Shown piece after piece: positions 1 through 8,566 of a DNA stretch of 64,000 bases. This DNA comes from Pyrobaculum islandicum DSM 4184. Lineage in GTDB: Archaea; Thermoproteota; Thermoprotei; Thermoproteales; Thermoproteaceae. The stretch lies in NCBI RefSeq assembly GCF_000015205.1, contig NC_008701.1, positions 1,429,436 to 1,493,435 of the forward strand, written 5' to 3'. The notes below the pieces were generated by a model, which saw only the letters and a program-made list of their open reading frames with translations, did not search any database and was not told where the DNA came from. Every line of letters starts with the position of its first letter. Positions within the stretch are counted from its first letter, which is position 1. A program made the position numbers and the translations under genes.

Positions 1-560
1 ATAAAAGAGTTGACTGCCTCGTTTACTGTATCTGTAAGTTCTTTAAGTAGTGGAAGTAACATCGTTAGTTGGATAACTAAGTAGAAGGCCTTGTACTTCT
101 TGGCGGTTTTATAATAATGGTCTACTACTTTGTATATGAAGTTCATATATCTAAGGGCCTCTACTGCTGTGGCCATGTTTTTGACTGTGACGCCGTCTTC
201 TACCAACCGGCGTATCTCCTGTTCGTAAGTCTCTACATATGTAGACAAAATGTGTTTATACTTTGGCACAATTCCGCTGGGGTCTAGCGACGTAGGTTCG
301 ATAACTGCAAAATCTACCATCTTTCTAAGGGTTTTCTCAAGGTCTTGTCTCTGGACCTCTCTTTTCTTGGATTTTTCAAGAGCTGCGAGCACGTTTGCAG
401 ACGCTGTGTTGAGGAGTTGGCCTAGGTATGATAAAAAGCCACTTACTTGACTTAGATATCTCCACATCTGGAGGTCTTGCAACATGAAAATTAACGCAAA
501 CCATATCAACATAGATAGTATATACCACATTGGGTCGTATCCCGTGGCTTGGATATACAT
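1..560 (-). CDS. DUF1512-like membrane protein, C-terminus cut by window edge
   Basis: A minus-strand reading frame is open from an ATG at 560 to the left edge (about 186 codons); it begins MYIQATGYDPMWYIL. Residues 11-27 are one hydrophobic segment (WYILSMLIWFALIFML), followed by a charged helical region. The motif MVDFAVIEPTSLDPSGI resembles the conserved patch I recall from the crenarchaeal DUF1512 family, whose function is unknown. A TATA-like run (about 580-592 read on the minus strand) lies some 25 nt before the ATG, giving a leaderless mRNA. The family call is from memory of the motif. Confidence 0.7.
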   Translation of the reverse strand, partial: MYIQATGYDPMWYILSMLIWFALIFMLQDLQMWRYLSQVSGFLSYLGQLLNTASANVLAALEKSKKREVQRQDLEKTLRKMVDFAVIEPTSLDPSGIVPKYKHILSTYVETYEQEIRRLVEDGVTVKNMATAVEALRYMNFIYKVVDHYYKTAKKYKAFYLVIQLTMLLPLLKELTDTVNEAVNSF

Positions 561-637
561 CACAGTACAGTCCTTTTAGACTTAAAAAAGTTCGCCCCGG
601 CTCGGCTACCGTGGGCAATGCGCTTGCAGTGTCTACA

Positions 638-692
638 GAGTCAGCGATCGAGGACTTGCTCACTAATCGCAAATACATCCCCTCATCACGTC
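638..692 (-). ncRNA. C/D box sRNA
   Basis: Read on the minus strand: box C GTGATGA (683-689), a 12-nt guide (671-682), D' variant GCGA (667-670), a 3-nt spacer, C' GTGAGCA (657-663), a second 12-nt guide (645-656), and box D CTGA (641-644). The even 12-nt spacing is the standard architecture of archaeal 2'-O-methylation guides. A TATA-like GCTTTTAAC at about 710-718 would place the start near 692. No protein gene competes for this gap. Targets were not identified. Confidence 0.72.
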
Positions 693-717
693 GGTATTAT
701 GCCTGTGGAGTTAAAAG

Positions 718-2211
718 CTAAACTTCTACTACATCGCGTTCTATTTTCTCTCTTGTAGCCCGGGGCTCTTTTCTCCTTAGGGCAAACGCTGTGGTTACTC
801 CCACTGTCGTAGCCGCAGCGGCTATTTTTAGAAAGCTCTCTTGCGTAAGTGTCGGCACTTTTATCTCAGGCCGTATCTGGGCTAGATATCTAACGCCGTT
901 TATCTCTACTGCCGCTCTCTCCTCTACGGGTATTATCTCCGCCACGCCGTTGTGTCCATAGAACTTGAGACTCCCGACGTATATTGTAAATGTGGTCAAG
1001 GGAGAGCCAAGCGCATCTACTACTTTTATCTTGTGAAATAGCGAAGAGACGTTTATCACTATTATTGGAGACGCCTTTTTTATAAACTCTGCTACAAAAG
1101 TGCCGTTGTAATATAGCCTAACTGTGACGTTAGAGCCTGTTTTTACCACGTCTGGCTCTACTGTGGCGTTAAAGCCGGGCGCTATGACTCTCGGCTTTAC
1201 TAGATCGGTGAAGGCTTCTACAACGCCGTTTTTAACCTCGGCGGGGTATCGATATGTTGTACTATTTGTCTTTACGTAGACAAAATACGACACCCCCTCT
1301 ACAACACATAGCCCAACTGACGCTCCGTCGTCTGTTGTTACTAGGTAGACGGGCAGGTTTTGTCCATCTATTGTTCTTGCTACTACTTCGCGAAGTCTCC
1401 ACGTAGTTATATTATCGGGCAGATAATAGAAAGAGAGGGCGTATTCCTCTCCAGTCTCAAGTTTTACATAGACTCTAAGCGGTCTCTCCAACGGATTTAC
1501 TACCGTGGCTACTCCTCTGCATTCGCCCAACACAGGTATTTTTATCTGTTCAACTACGAGGCGGGGTCTGCCGACTACTGTAGTTTGGTTAGGCGCGAAG
1601 TAAAGCTGAAAATCTGGGGCCCAGGGCTTTACGCCCTCTATCTTAACGCCTCTCGTTGGTATTTCCACATAGTAATCTGGCTTGTCGTCGGAAAGACTGA
1701 TGTATGTAATATTGGCTATTCCGTAGGCTAGTACCTGTGCCGTGTCGTAGACGATGTACTTCTCGATGTATACTCCAAATGCTGATGTCGAGCCTACTTT
1801 GTATACATACCTCCCCTCAACGAGGGGGGGCGTGAAAGATTTTATTTTTATAACTGCCGTGCCATTTATCACATAGGGCACGCCTTGGTATAAATAGGCG
1901 GAGTCCTCCCCTTTTATAGATATGGGGACGAGGGGGGCTAGGCTCCTCCATCTGTCTACTTTAACTGTCACAAAGTCGCCGCAGATCCTCCCCCTTAAGT
2001 ACTTCGGCGTTGGGTAGTGGTCTAGAGTCGGTTGTGTAAGAACGCCGTTGTTAGATATGGCGTATACAGACGCTATCCCCCAGGGCGTGAGGGGGTCTAG
2101 ATATGCCGAGAAGTTGGCACAGCCGCCAAGCGACGTAGTGTAGATAAATGGGATAGATGTAATTGGCACGGCTATCGCCGTCGTATTTATCAAGATGAAT
2201 AAAAAACCCAA
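718..2211 (-). CDS. secreted or membrane-anchored surface protein
   Basis: About 497 residues. From the ATG at 2211 the N-terminus (MLGFLFILINTTAIAVPITS) is a signal peptide. A long beta-rich extracellular-type region with many N-x-S/T sites follows, then one C-terminal transmembrane helix (about KIAAAATTVGVTTAFAL) and a basic cytoplasmic tail. An in-frame ATG exists at 2253, but a TATA (CTATATAT, about 2233-2241) sits 25 nt before 2211 and the shorter form makes a proper signal sequence. Architecture resembles the 56.3-57.6 kb protein. Function unknown; likely displayed on the cell surface. Confidence 0.7.
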   Translation of the reverse strand: MGFLFILINTTAIAVPITSIPFIYTTSLGGCANFSAYLDPLTPWGIASVYAISNNGVLTQPTLDHYPTPKYLRGRICGDFVTVKVDRWRSLAPLVPISIKGEDSAYLYQGVPYVINGTAVIKIKSFTPPLVEGRYVYKVGSTSAFGVYIEKYIVYDTAQVLAYGIANITYISLSDDKPDYYVEIPTRGVKIEGVKPWAPDFQLYFAPNQTTVVGRPRLVVEQIKIPVLGECRGVATVVNPLERPLRVYVKLETGEEYALSFYYLPDNITTWRLREVVARTIDGQNLPVYLVTTDDGASVGLCVVEGVSYFVYVKTNSTTYRYPAEVKNGVVEAFTDLVKPRVIAPGFNATVEPDVVKTGSNVTVRLYYNGTFVAEFIKKASPIIVINVSSLFHKIKVVDALGSPLTTFTIYVGSLKFYGHNGVAEIIPVEERAAVEINGVRYLAQIRPEIKVPTLTQESFLKIAAAATTVGVTTAFALRRKEPRATREKIERDVVEV

Positions 2212-2304
2212 CATGTAACTACGCCGCCCTGTGGATATATAGGCAATGTACAAAACTAATACATCTCTAGCACAACTCTTAAATATAGACGTGGTGTCTG
2301 CCGT

Positions 2305-2601
2305 GTGAAGTGGTCTCTTTATGCAATTCTCTATTTAATCGGCGTGCTTACGTTAGGCCTCCTATTGATGGGGGCTGAGAAAACCGTAGCCGCCGCGTTA
2401 GATATTGTTTTTTTAATCATAGCCGTTGTGTTTTTTAGACTTGCTCTAAAAGACGTTTCTGCAGCATTAGACATAGCTTCTGAAGAGAGGGAGAGGGCAG
2501 AGTATAGGATGTTGCAGATACTTTTGATCATAGCATTTATTATGTCGGCTGGAGTTTTGGCCTATGGTTTTCTAAAGGCGTTGTTCCCCTTTGTGCCCTA
2601 G
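2305..2601 (+). CDS. small membrane protein with three hydrophobic segments
   Basis: A GTG start 25 nt after a TATA (CTTAAATATA, about 2277-2286) gives 98 residues. Segments at about 4-22, 28-46 and 70-90 are hydrophobic; the loop between the last two is charged (DIASEERERAEYR). It ends 4 nt inside the convergent coiled-coil gene. No family recognised. The promoter, the start and the clean membrane pattern support a real gene. Confidence 0.65.
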   Translation: MKWSLYAILYLIGVLTLGLLLMGAEKTVAAALDIVFLIIAVVFFRLALKDVSAALDIASEERERAEYRMLQILLIIAFIMSAGVLAYGFLKALFPFVP

Positions 2602-3827
2602 GACTTGTCCTGTCCCCCCAGCCGGCTTTTGCACTCCTCTAACTGTGCCTTTAGTTGTGTAAGCATAGCCTCTCTCAATAGGAGACTTCTGTAAAATGCT
2701 AGTGTTTCGCGTTCCTGCTCTAGGAGACGGCGCTCCCACTCGTTTAGTCTCTGTTCCTCTTCGATTAACTTCTTGGCAAATCTGCCTAAGTTGTCTAAAA
2801 GCTCTACTTCTTTTGCTCTCACAGCCTCTTCCAGCTTTTTTAACTCTTCCTCTTTTTTAGCCACGGCGTTTTCAAACATCTTGTATTTGGCAACTAGCTC
2901 CTCAAGCTCTTGTCTCTTCTTTTCTAACGCCGCCTGTACCTCGGCGAGTTCTCTCTCCTTCTGGGAGAGCTCTGCGAGTTTTTTCTCTACCTCTCCAGCC
3001 TGTGCAATAAGAGCTTTAGTCCTTTCCTCTTGCTCTGCCAACTGTCTCTGTCTTACTGCCAGCTCTTGCTCTGTTTTTTTAAGTTCAAACTCCTTACGGA
3101 GGAGCTCCTCTCTTAACTTGCGTAATTCCTCCTCCTTCTGCGCCAGTTCTTGACCTCTTGCAGATAACAACGTGAGCATTTTTTTAGTTTCTTCAAGAGC
3201 CGCCTTTGTGGGATCTGCCAGCTCTACTATCTTCTTTATATTTTCTAACATTAGCGCGAGTTCGCCCTCTCTTTTCTTAAGCGCTTCTTCTCTTGTTTTG
3301 AGTTCTGCCTCTTTGTAAGCAAGTTGTCTAATCTTTGTCTCATACTCTTGCATCTTGGCGCCGAAATCTCTCATCAACTCCAACATAGCCGAAGCGACAG
3401 ATCTTATCTGCTCGCTTAAGTTCTTTATCGCATTTAATTGCTCTGCGAGACTCTCTACTTTTCCAGCTACGGCATCTAGCCTCTCGGCCACAGATATGAA
3501 TTGGTTTGTGGCGTCTGTTACAGCTTTTGCCGACGCAGAGAGACGTTCGGCAACTGTAGAGAGCTCTGATAGCCTATTGGCAGAGACATCGAGTTGGCTA
3601 ATCACTCTATTGAGTTGAGACGTCCCCTCGGCCAAGTCTTTTGAAATTCTGCTTAGAAGCGACGCCAAGCCTTCTACAGATTTTTTTAGATCTAGAGAGT
3701 TGGTTTTGACTTCGGCAATTACCGCGTTTCGCATCTCGTCTATACGAGAAGATAGAGTAGAGACGTCTGTGGATATTTTAGACAATATCTCGTCTATTTT
3801 TCTACTGGCGTCTTCACGCCTAAACAC
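2598..3827 (-). CDS. long coiled-coil protein
   Basis: 409 residues, nearly all heptad-like and rich in Glu, Lys, Leu and Ala, with no transmembrane helix and no Walker motifs, so it is not an SMC or Rad50 ATPase. The N-terminal third (LSSRIDEMRNAVIAEV, LNRVISQLD) resembles RmuC- or methyl-accepting-type helical repeats, and the rest is continuous coiled coil. GTG start at 3827, about 22 nt after a TATA (AATATATAC). The next upstream gene on this strand (3858-4193) is another helical protein, so the two may act together as structural components; this is inference. Confidence 0.7.
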   Translation of the reverse strand: MFRREDASRKIDEILSKISTDVSTLSSRIDEMRNAVIAEVKTNSLDLKKSVEGLASLLSRISKDLAEGTSQLNRVISQLDVSANRLSELSTVAERLSASAKAVTDATNQFISVAERLDAVAGKVESLAEQLNAIKNLSEQIRSVASAMLELMRDFGAKMQEYETKIRQLAYKEAELKTREEALKKREGELALMLENIKKIVELADPTKAALEETKKMLTLLSARGQELAQKEEELRKLREELLRKEFELKKTEQELAVRQRQLAEQEERTKALIAQAGEVEKKLAELSQKERELAEVQAALEKKRQELEELVAKYKMFENAVAKKEEELKKLEEAVRAKEVELLDNLGRFAKKLIEEEQRLNEWERRLLEQERETLAFYRSLLLREAMLTQLKAQLEECKSRLGGQDKS

Positions 3828-3857
3828 AATAGTAAGTTGGCAAGAGTATATATTTGT

Positions 3858-4193
3858 TTACTTTAAAACTTTGTTAAGAGTCTCTTGTAGAGCTATTAAC
3901 TTCTCTAACACAGCCATACAAGTTTCGTCTCTTTTCAACCTATCTTCAGCTACTACAGCTCTTATCAAGCTTGCGTTTTCTATCATAGCAGCGGCGGCGG
4001 CGTTTAACTTCTCTACAGCTTCTCTAAGGGCGGATATCACGACGTCTATATCTGTGACACGGGGCTGCGGCTCAGCTGGCTTTTTGGAGAGCTCCGCTAT
4101 CTCTCTCCGTAGGTTTACGACGTCTTGTCTCAACTGCCTTAACTCTGCAAGGACTTCAACTATATAATCCGGCACGCCGAGTTCGTCAGCCAT
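3858..4193 (-). CDS. small coiled-coil protein
   Basis: 111 residues, all-helical by composition. It begins MADELGVPDYIVEVLAELR, has a short Pro-rich hinge (KKPAEPQPR) and then a second amphipathic helix. The ATG at 4193 is 25 nt from the palindromic TATA at 4211-4223, which it shares with the divergent acyltransferase gene. It lies 30 nt before the large coiled-coil gene in the same direction. No known family. Confidence 0.65.
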   Translation of the reverse strand: MADELGVPDYIVEVLAELRQLRQDVVNLRREIAELSKKPAEPQPRVTDIDVVISALREAVEKLNAAAAAMIENASLIRAVVAEDRLKRDETCMAVLEKLIALQETLNKVLK

Positions 4194-4210
4194 GCCGTCT
4201 CCCTTGTGTA

Positions 4211-4223
4211 GAAATTTATAAGT
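4211..4223. promoter_or_regulatory. bidirectional TATA box
   Basis: GAAATTTATAAGT is close to self-complementary (AATTTATAA read one way, TTATAAATT the other). It lies about 25 nt from the start codon of both divergent genes, at 4193 (minus) and 4242 (plus). One symmetric element apparently drives two leaderless transcripts. Confidence 0.6.
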
Positions 4224-4241
4224 AACGCATATTGGCGGCCT

Positions 4242-4925
4242 ATGGGCTTTATCTCACCAAAGGCAAAGATCTATGCTAAATATGTCTCGCCTGATGCATA
4301 CATATATGGCCCCAGTATAGTTGGGAGGGGTAGTTTTATAGATACAGCGGTTATCGGCTATCCAATACGTCAAAAGATACTACAGGGCTTTTCTACACCA
4401 GATGACGTCAGCAAGGGGGCGGTGTTGGGCGAGGCTGTTGTAGTAAGGACTGGAGTTGTTATCTACGAAGGCGTCGAGATTGGAGACGGAGTTGAATTTG
4501 GCCACAACGTGTTGGTGAGAGAAGATACGAAAATTGGGAAAAATGTGAGAATCGGCACACTGTCTGTAGTAGAGAGGGGGGTTAAAATTGGAGATGGGGC
4601 ATGGATACAGTCCATGGTCTATATTCCAAATGGGACTGTTATTGAGGAGGGGGTCTTCATAGGTCCTAACACCGTGATTACAAACGATAAGTATCCGCCT
4701 AGTAAAAGACTAGCCCCCGTCATAATTAGGAGGGGGGCTGTAATTGGGGCAAATGCCACGTTGTTAGCTGGGATTGAGATCGGAGAGGGGGCTGTGGTAG
4801 CTGCCGGCGCTGTTGTAACTAGAGATGTGCCTCCAGGCGTAGTAGTGGCGGGGGTCCCCGCCAGAGTTATTGGAAAGGCTGAAGAATATCTGAGGAAAAA
4901 AGCTATTTACGAAGAGTCAGCGTAG
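4242..4925 (+). CDS. left-handed beta-helix acyl/acetyltransferase
   Basis: 227 residues with hexapeptide repeats from residue 20 to about 205 (GVEIGDGVEFGHNVLV, VGIGDGAWI-type units, GIEIGEGAVVAAGAVV). The C-terminal PPGVVVAGVPARVIGK is the classic end of the WbbJ / NeuD-like acetyltransferase fold. Such enzymes form trimers and acetylate sugars or sugar nucleotides with acetyl-CoA. The substrate cannot be told from the sequence and no glycan genes are adjacent. It ends 9 nt inside the convergent M42 peptidase gene. Confidence 0.8.
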   Translation: MGFISPKAKIYAKYVSPDAYIYGPSIVGRGSFIDTAVIGYPIRQKILQGFSTPDDVSKGAVLGEAVVVRTGVVIYEGVEIGDGVEFGHNVLVREDTKIGKNVRIGTLSVVERGVKIGDGAWIQSMVYIPNGTVIEEGVFIGPNTVITNDKYPPSKRLAPVIIRRGAVIGANATLLAGIEIGEGAVVAAGAVVTRDVPPGVVVAGVPARVIGKAEEYLRKKAIYEESA

Positions 4926-5870
4926 CTCTTCTGAAATTGCGTTAAGGAGCTCAACAGTGTATCTAAGGTCGTCTTTGTGCACCATCTCAACTGGCGAGTG
5001 GGAATACTTGCTTAATATGCCTATAGATACGGCGGGTATGCCTGAGACAAAAAACGCCGCGGCGTCTGTGCCTCCGCCTCCCCCGCCTATTTGAATAGGT
5101 ATGCCGCGTTTCTTTGCGATTTCTAAAATCCTTTTCGCCAGCTTATTGTTGTAGGCGCCGTAGTTATCAAATATCCTCAACACGGGGCCTTGCCCCGGTT
5201 TTGCAGAGCCCGTAAAATTGGGATGGCAACAAGCCGTCGTATCTACCACAACGACGTATTTACCCTCTAGTTTTTTTGAAAGCGCGCGGGCGCCGAGGAG
5301 CCCCAGCTCCTCCTGGACGCTCCATACATACGTCGCTTGGGCGCCCCTCCTATATGACTCCACAAGTGTCCAACACCCCGCTCTATCGTCTAACGCCGTA
5401 GCTGAGATATATTTGCCCATCTCCACATATCTCTTTGAAAACGCGGCGGGTGTCATAGGGCCTATACCCATGGACTCTACTTCTGCTCTGCTGGTAGCTC
5501 CTATGTCTATATATAGGTCTTGCCAAGAGATTTGAGTCTGTTGTTGCTGTTGGAAATGTGGCGGGGCTATGCCGATGACTCCCTCTACTCTAAACCCATC
5601 TCCATATAACACAACTGAAGATCCGGGGAGGATTCTGTCGTCTATCCCGCCTACTTTTCTAAACTTCATCCTCCCGTCTTCCTCTATGGAAGTCACTAAG
5701 AGACCTACCTCATCCATATGTGCTACAAAGGCGACTTTAGACTTATCCATAGCTATGACGTTGCCGAAGTCGTCGACCTCTGCGTTAGAGACTGCAGAGA
5801 GTATCTTCTGGCGGATGTCTTCTTCAAATCCCGAAACGCCAAATGCCTTTGTTAGAGTTTCTAAATCCAT
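4917..5870 (-). CDS. M42 family metallo-aminopeptidase
   Basis: 317 residues of the M42 dodecameric (TET) aminopeptidase family, cytosolic and acting on peptides released by the proteasome. Metal and catalytic motifs are in order: HMDEVG (His51), ALDDRAG (Asp161), QEELG (Glu187/188), a metal-binding Asp near 210 and SHSPVE near the end. A Gln run (QQQQQTQ, about 107-113) lies in the region that in the family is the PDZ-like/dimerisation domain. ATG at 5870 about 25 nt after a TATA (TATTATATC). Individual specificity is unknown. Confidence 0.88.
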   Translation of the reverse strand: MDLETLTKAFGVSGFEEDIRQKILSAVSNAEVDDFGNVIAMDKSKVAFVAHMDEVGLLVTSIEEDGRMKFRKVGGIDDRILPGSSVVLYGDGFRVEGVIGIAPPHFQQQQQTQISWQDLYIDIGATSRAEVESMGIGPMTPAAFSKRYVEMGKYISATALDDRAGCWTLVESYRRGAQATYVWSVQEELGLLGARALSKKLEGKYVVVVDTTACCHPNFTGSAKPGQGPVLRIFDNYGAYNNKLAKRILEIAKKRGIPIQIGGGGGGTDAAAFFVSGIPAVSIGILSKYSHSPVEMVHKDDLRYTVELLNAISEELR

Positions 5871-5932
5871 GTAGTTTTCGAAAAACTTAGATATAATACA
5901 TTTTCGTTATATACTCCGATGTATACAACGAC

Positions 5933-6601
5933 GTGCCATACCACATATGGGCTAAGCCGGGAGAGATAGCGCCTGTCGTAATAGGGGTGGGCGATCCAGC
6001 TAGAGCTAAGCTATTTGCCTCTCTAATGGAGGAGTCGCAGCTTGTTAATGAAAATAGATATTTGGTATATACTGGCAACGTCAGGGGGAGGGCTGTGTCT
6101 ATAGTGGCACATGGCATTGGGGGGCCCTCTGTAGCTATTGCACTAGAGGAACTTAAGATGTTGGGTATGGAGGTCTTCGTAAGAATAGGGACTGCGGGCT
6201 CTTTTGGCGATCTAAAAATTGGCGATGTGTTAATAGCAGCAGCAGCGGCGGCGCCTGTGGGCGGGCTTTTAAACGCGTACTTCCCTGGCTATAGCCCTCC
6301 TCTTTCCGCAGATCCGTATCTCACAGTAAAATTAGCGCAGGCGCTCAACGCGCCTATTGGTTATGTAGTATCTAGCGACGCTTTTTATGCAGAAGATCCC
6401 CAATTTGTGGAATTTTGGCAGAGACGTGGCGCTTTGGCAGTTGAGATGGAGTGTGCGACAGCTATGGCACTGGGCTGGCTTCGCGGGTTTAAAGTCGGCT
6501 GTGTCTTAGTCATATCAAACATCGTAGGTCGACACGAGGTTATAGACCTCCGCGGGAGGTTCATAGAGGTTTTCCGCCGTGTTATAGAGACTATAACATA
6601 G
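5933..6601 (+). CDS. purine/uridine nucleoside phosphorylase (NP-I family)
   Basis: 222 residues. The N-terminal IGVGDPARAK is the phosphate-binding segment of NP-I phosphorylases, GIGGPSVAIALEEL and RIGTAGSFG follow, and VEMECATAMAL is the nucleoside-binding helix with the ribose-binding Met-Glu. It would cleave purine nucleosides or uridine with phosphate for salvage. Archaeal members are often hexameric purine or MTA phosphorylases. GTG start at 5933 with a TATA at 5906-5914. Confidence 0.85.
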   Translation: MPYHIWAKPGEIAPVVIGVGDPARAKLFASLMEESQLVNENRYLVYTGNVRGRAVSIVAHGIGGPSVAIALEELKMLGMEVFVRIGTAGSFGDLKIGDVLIAAAAAAPVGGLLNAYFPGYSPPLSADPYLTVKLAQALNAPIGYVVSSDAFYAEDPQFVEFWQRRGALAVEMECATAMALGWLRGFKVGCVLVISNIVGRHEVIDLRGRFIEVFRRVIETIT

Positions 6602-6604
6602 TCA

Positions 6605-6919
6605 TCATCTATCAGAAGCGACGGCCTCTTTCATAACTTCCTTGGTATACTCTATGTAGTCTCTTAAACATTTATCACACAATGCTAATTCAACAGTTTT
6701 TCCAAATCGTATATAGCCCAAGTTTCTAATTGTCAAATAGATATTACACATATTACATCTTACTTTATGTACAGTAAGTAAGATACTTAATTCTATTTCA
6801 GAAATCTCGCTATAAATATCTCTGCCTATTTTTAAAAACCGTTTTTTCCTGTTGATTAAAAGTTTTAGTGAACCCTCTCTCAGATGTCTCACGATTTTAT
6901 ATAACGTTTTAAAAGACAC
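6605..6919 (-). CDS. small Cys-rich hypothetical protein
   Basis: 104 residues in an unusually AT-rich stretch. Two pairs, CNMC (about 55-58) and CDKC (about 80-83), could hold one zinc, and the N-terminus is basic. The GTG at 6919 would lie upstream of the best minus-strand TATA (within TTATATAAA, about 6896-6904), so the true start may be internal and the protein shorter. It ends 3 nt from the convergent nucleoside phosphorylase. No family recognised. Confidence 0.5.
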   Translation of the reverse strand: MSFKTLYKIVRHLREGSLKLLINRKKRFLKIGRDIYSEISEIELSILLTVHKVRCNMCNIYLTIRNLGYIRFGKTVELALCDKCLRDYIEYTKEVMKEAVASDR

Positions 6920-6936
6920 TGAAGAGGCTGTGGCGC

Positions 6937-7776
6937 ATGATAGAAGTTACTAAATACATGTTGCCTATTGTTATCGGCTATATAGCGGGGAAGATTCTAA
7001 GGAGGAGACCGCCGGCGTTAATTTTTACAGCGCTTGTCGTACTGCTTGTGTTTGTCGTCGCCGCCAATACCGCAGACAAGGTGTTTGAAAGCGTAGGGGT
7101 TTTCCTCGCTGTGTCTATTCTCTACGCGCTTGCCTTGGTCTTGGTAACAGGTCTCCTCGGCTCTTTTCTTGACGCACCAAGCCGCGTTGGCCCCGTTGGT
7201 ATGCCCTCTATTTCGGCGTATGTTTCTATAGCGCTGGCGGCAGGTTTTATAACAGGCATATTCATAAAAATTCCCTACGTCTTGGCGATAGATCCTCTTC
7301 TTCTAGTTCTTCTATTTACCGCTGGGATGGACATGGCTAACGTAGGCATTAGATTAGAAAAGGCTGTGCTTCTTGCGCCAGCGGCGGCGCTTCTCGGCGC
7401 AGGTATAGTAGGTTTCTTGTTCGCTACGACTCTAAATATAACACCGGCTGTGGCTTTTGGCATGGGTTGGTACAGCTTCACAGGGCCGTATCTTGCTAAC
7501 GCCGGCGATAAAACCGGAGGGGCATACGGCCTCTTGACGAATTTCCTCCGTGAACAATTTACATTTCTCCTCGGGCCTATATTAGCTAGAAGATTTGGGA
7601 AGGTGAGTATATTGGCTATCGGCGGCGCGACGACTATGGATAATACCCTTCCTCTTTACATAGCGCTATACGGCCCCTCTTTTTCACTCTATGCTTTTAC
7701 AAACGGTGTAATTTTAACATTTATAGTCCCAACACTTGTCCCTATAGTACATCAAGTCTATAGTTGTTGTAGATAG
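6937..7776 (+). CDS. LysO-family (DUF340) membrane exporter
   Basis: 279 residues with about eight transmembrane helices. The C-terminal half carries family motifs: FGMGWYSFTGPYLAN, FLREQFTFLLGPILARR and GGATTMDNTLPLYIALYG correspond to the conserved core of E. coli LysO (YbjE), which exports lysine and its analogue thialysine. The substrate here is inferred only from the family. The ATG is 25 nt after a TATA (GTTTTAAAAG). Confidence 0.8.
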   Translation: MIEVTKYMLPIVIGYIAGKILRRRPPALIFTALVVLLVFVVAANTADKVFESVGVFLAVSILYALALVLVTGLLGSFLDAPSRVGPVGMPSISAYVSIALAAGFITGIFIKIPYVLAIDPLLLVLLFTAGMDMANVGIRLEKAVLLAPAAALLGAGIVGFLFATTLNITPAVAFGMGWYSFTGPYLANAGDKTGGAYGLLTNFLREQFTFLLGPILARRFGKVSILAIGGATTMDNTLPLYIALYGPSFSLYAFTNGVILTFIVPTLVPIVHQVYSCCR

Positions 7777-7824
7777 AGGGGGGTGTACCGATAGTTAATT
7801 AAAAAATGAAAATTCGAAAAAACA

Positions 7825-7989
7825 ATGTTAAGAGTGCGGGATCTGCTAGGGGTTTCTGCAGTGTCTTTACTGCGCTACGGCATAAGACCAGATGACGACG
7901 TCTACTACGCCATTAAGGTTCTTGAAAAACAAGCTCCTCATATCGCCAGACTTCTAAAGGCTGTTGTCGGTAGCAACGGAGCCTCTTAG
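7825..7989 (+). CDS. 54-residue hypothetical protein
   Basis: ATG at 7825 lies about 25 nt after an AT-rich TATA (TAATTAAAAAATG, about 7796-7806). The product begins MLRVRDLLGVSAVSLLRYG and ends ARLLKAVVGSNGAS. It is soluble and probably helical, with codon choice like the neighbours. It ends 4 nt before the convergent ubiX stop. Promoter spacing and typical codon use favour a real small gene. Function unknown. Confidence 0.5.
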   Translation: MLRVRDLLGVSAVSLLRYGIRPDDDVYYAIKVLEKQAPHIARLLKAVVGSNGAS

Positions 7990-7993
7990 CGCC

Positions 7994-8566
7994 CTATTTC
8001 AAACTTTTCTCGTGTCTTCTCCACCTCGGCGTGAACTCGTGTTTTATCCCAAGGACATCTAACACGCGGCCTGCAAAAGTTGTTACTAACTCATCTAGAT
8101 CCTTCGGCCTTGTGTAAAAACCTGGAGACGCCGGCATAACCACTGCGCCAGCCATAGTCGCAAGTTCCATGTTTTTTATGTGGATTAGAGAGAGGGGGCT
8201 TTCTCTAATGACTAACACCACCCTCTTCCTCTCCTTAAGCCCCACCTCGGCGGCTCTTGTAATTAAATTAAGTGTCACGCCGTTTGCAATTGCGGCTAGT
8301 GTCTTTGTGGAACAGGGCACTATCGCTACGGCGTCTATGCCAAAACTACCTGAGGCAGGTGGCGCTGTTAGGTCGTTTTCATCCCATACATAATCGGCGA
8401 GAGAAGTCACATATGCCGTGTCGTACTCTGTTTCTAACTTCAGTATTTTTTCTGCAGTCTTAGATATAGATAAGTGGATTTCCACGCCGGCTTTCCTCAA
8501 TAGCTCTAACACTTTCACCCCGTATATTACGCCAGAGGCGCCTGTAATTCCTACAAAAACCCGCAT
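7994..8566 (-). CDS. ubiX: flavin prenyltransferase UbiX
   Basis: 190 residues of the UbiX/Pad1 family, which joins dimethylallyl phosphate to FMN to make the prenyl-FMN cofactor of UbiD decarboxylases. GITGASGVIYG (6-16) is the FMN phosphate loop; VPCSTKTLAAIANGV and VIRESPLSLIHIKNM are the other family signatures, with MPASPGFYTRPKD near the end. Its ATG shares one base with the stop of the upstream 236-residue gene, so the two are translated together. The client UbiD decarboxylase is not in this window. Confidence 0.92.
   Translation of the reverse strand: MRVFVGITGASGVIYGVKVLELLRKAGVEIHLSISKTAEKILKLETEYDTAYVTSLADYVWDENDLTAPPASGSFGIDAVAIVPCSTKTLAAIANGVTLNLITRAAEVGLKERKRVVLVIRESPLSLIHIKNMELATMAGAVVMPASPGFYTRPKDLDELVTTFAGRVLDVLGIKHEFTPRWRRHEKSLK

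Noticed and set aside
530-758. Two overlapping plus-strand ORFs of 63 and 69 codons
   Set aside because: They run antisense to the DUF1512-like gene and through the C/D sRNA; no promoter or family.
2773-4167. Several plus-strand ORFs rich in Ser and Ala
   Set aside because: Shadows of the Lys/Glu-rich coiled-coil genes on the minus strand.
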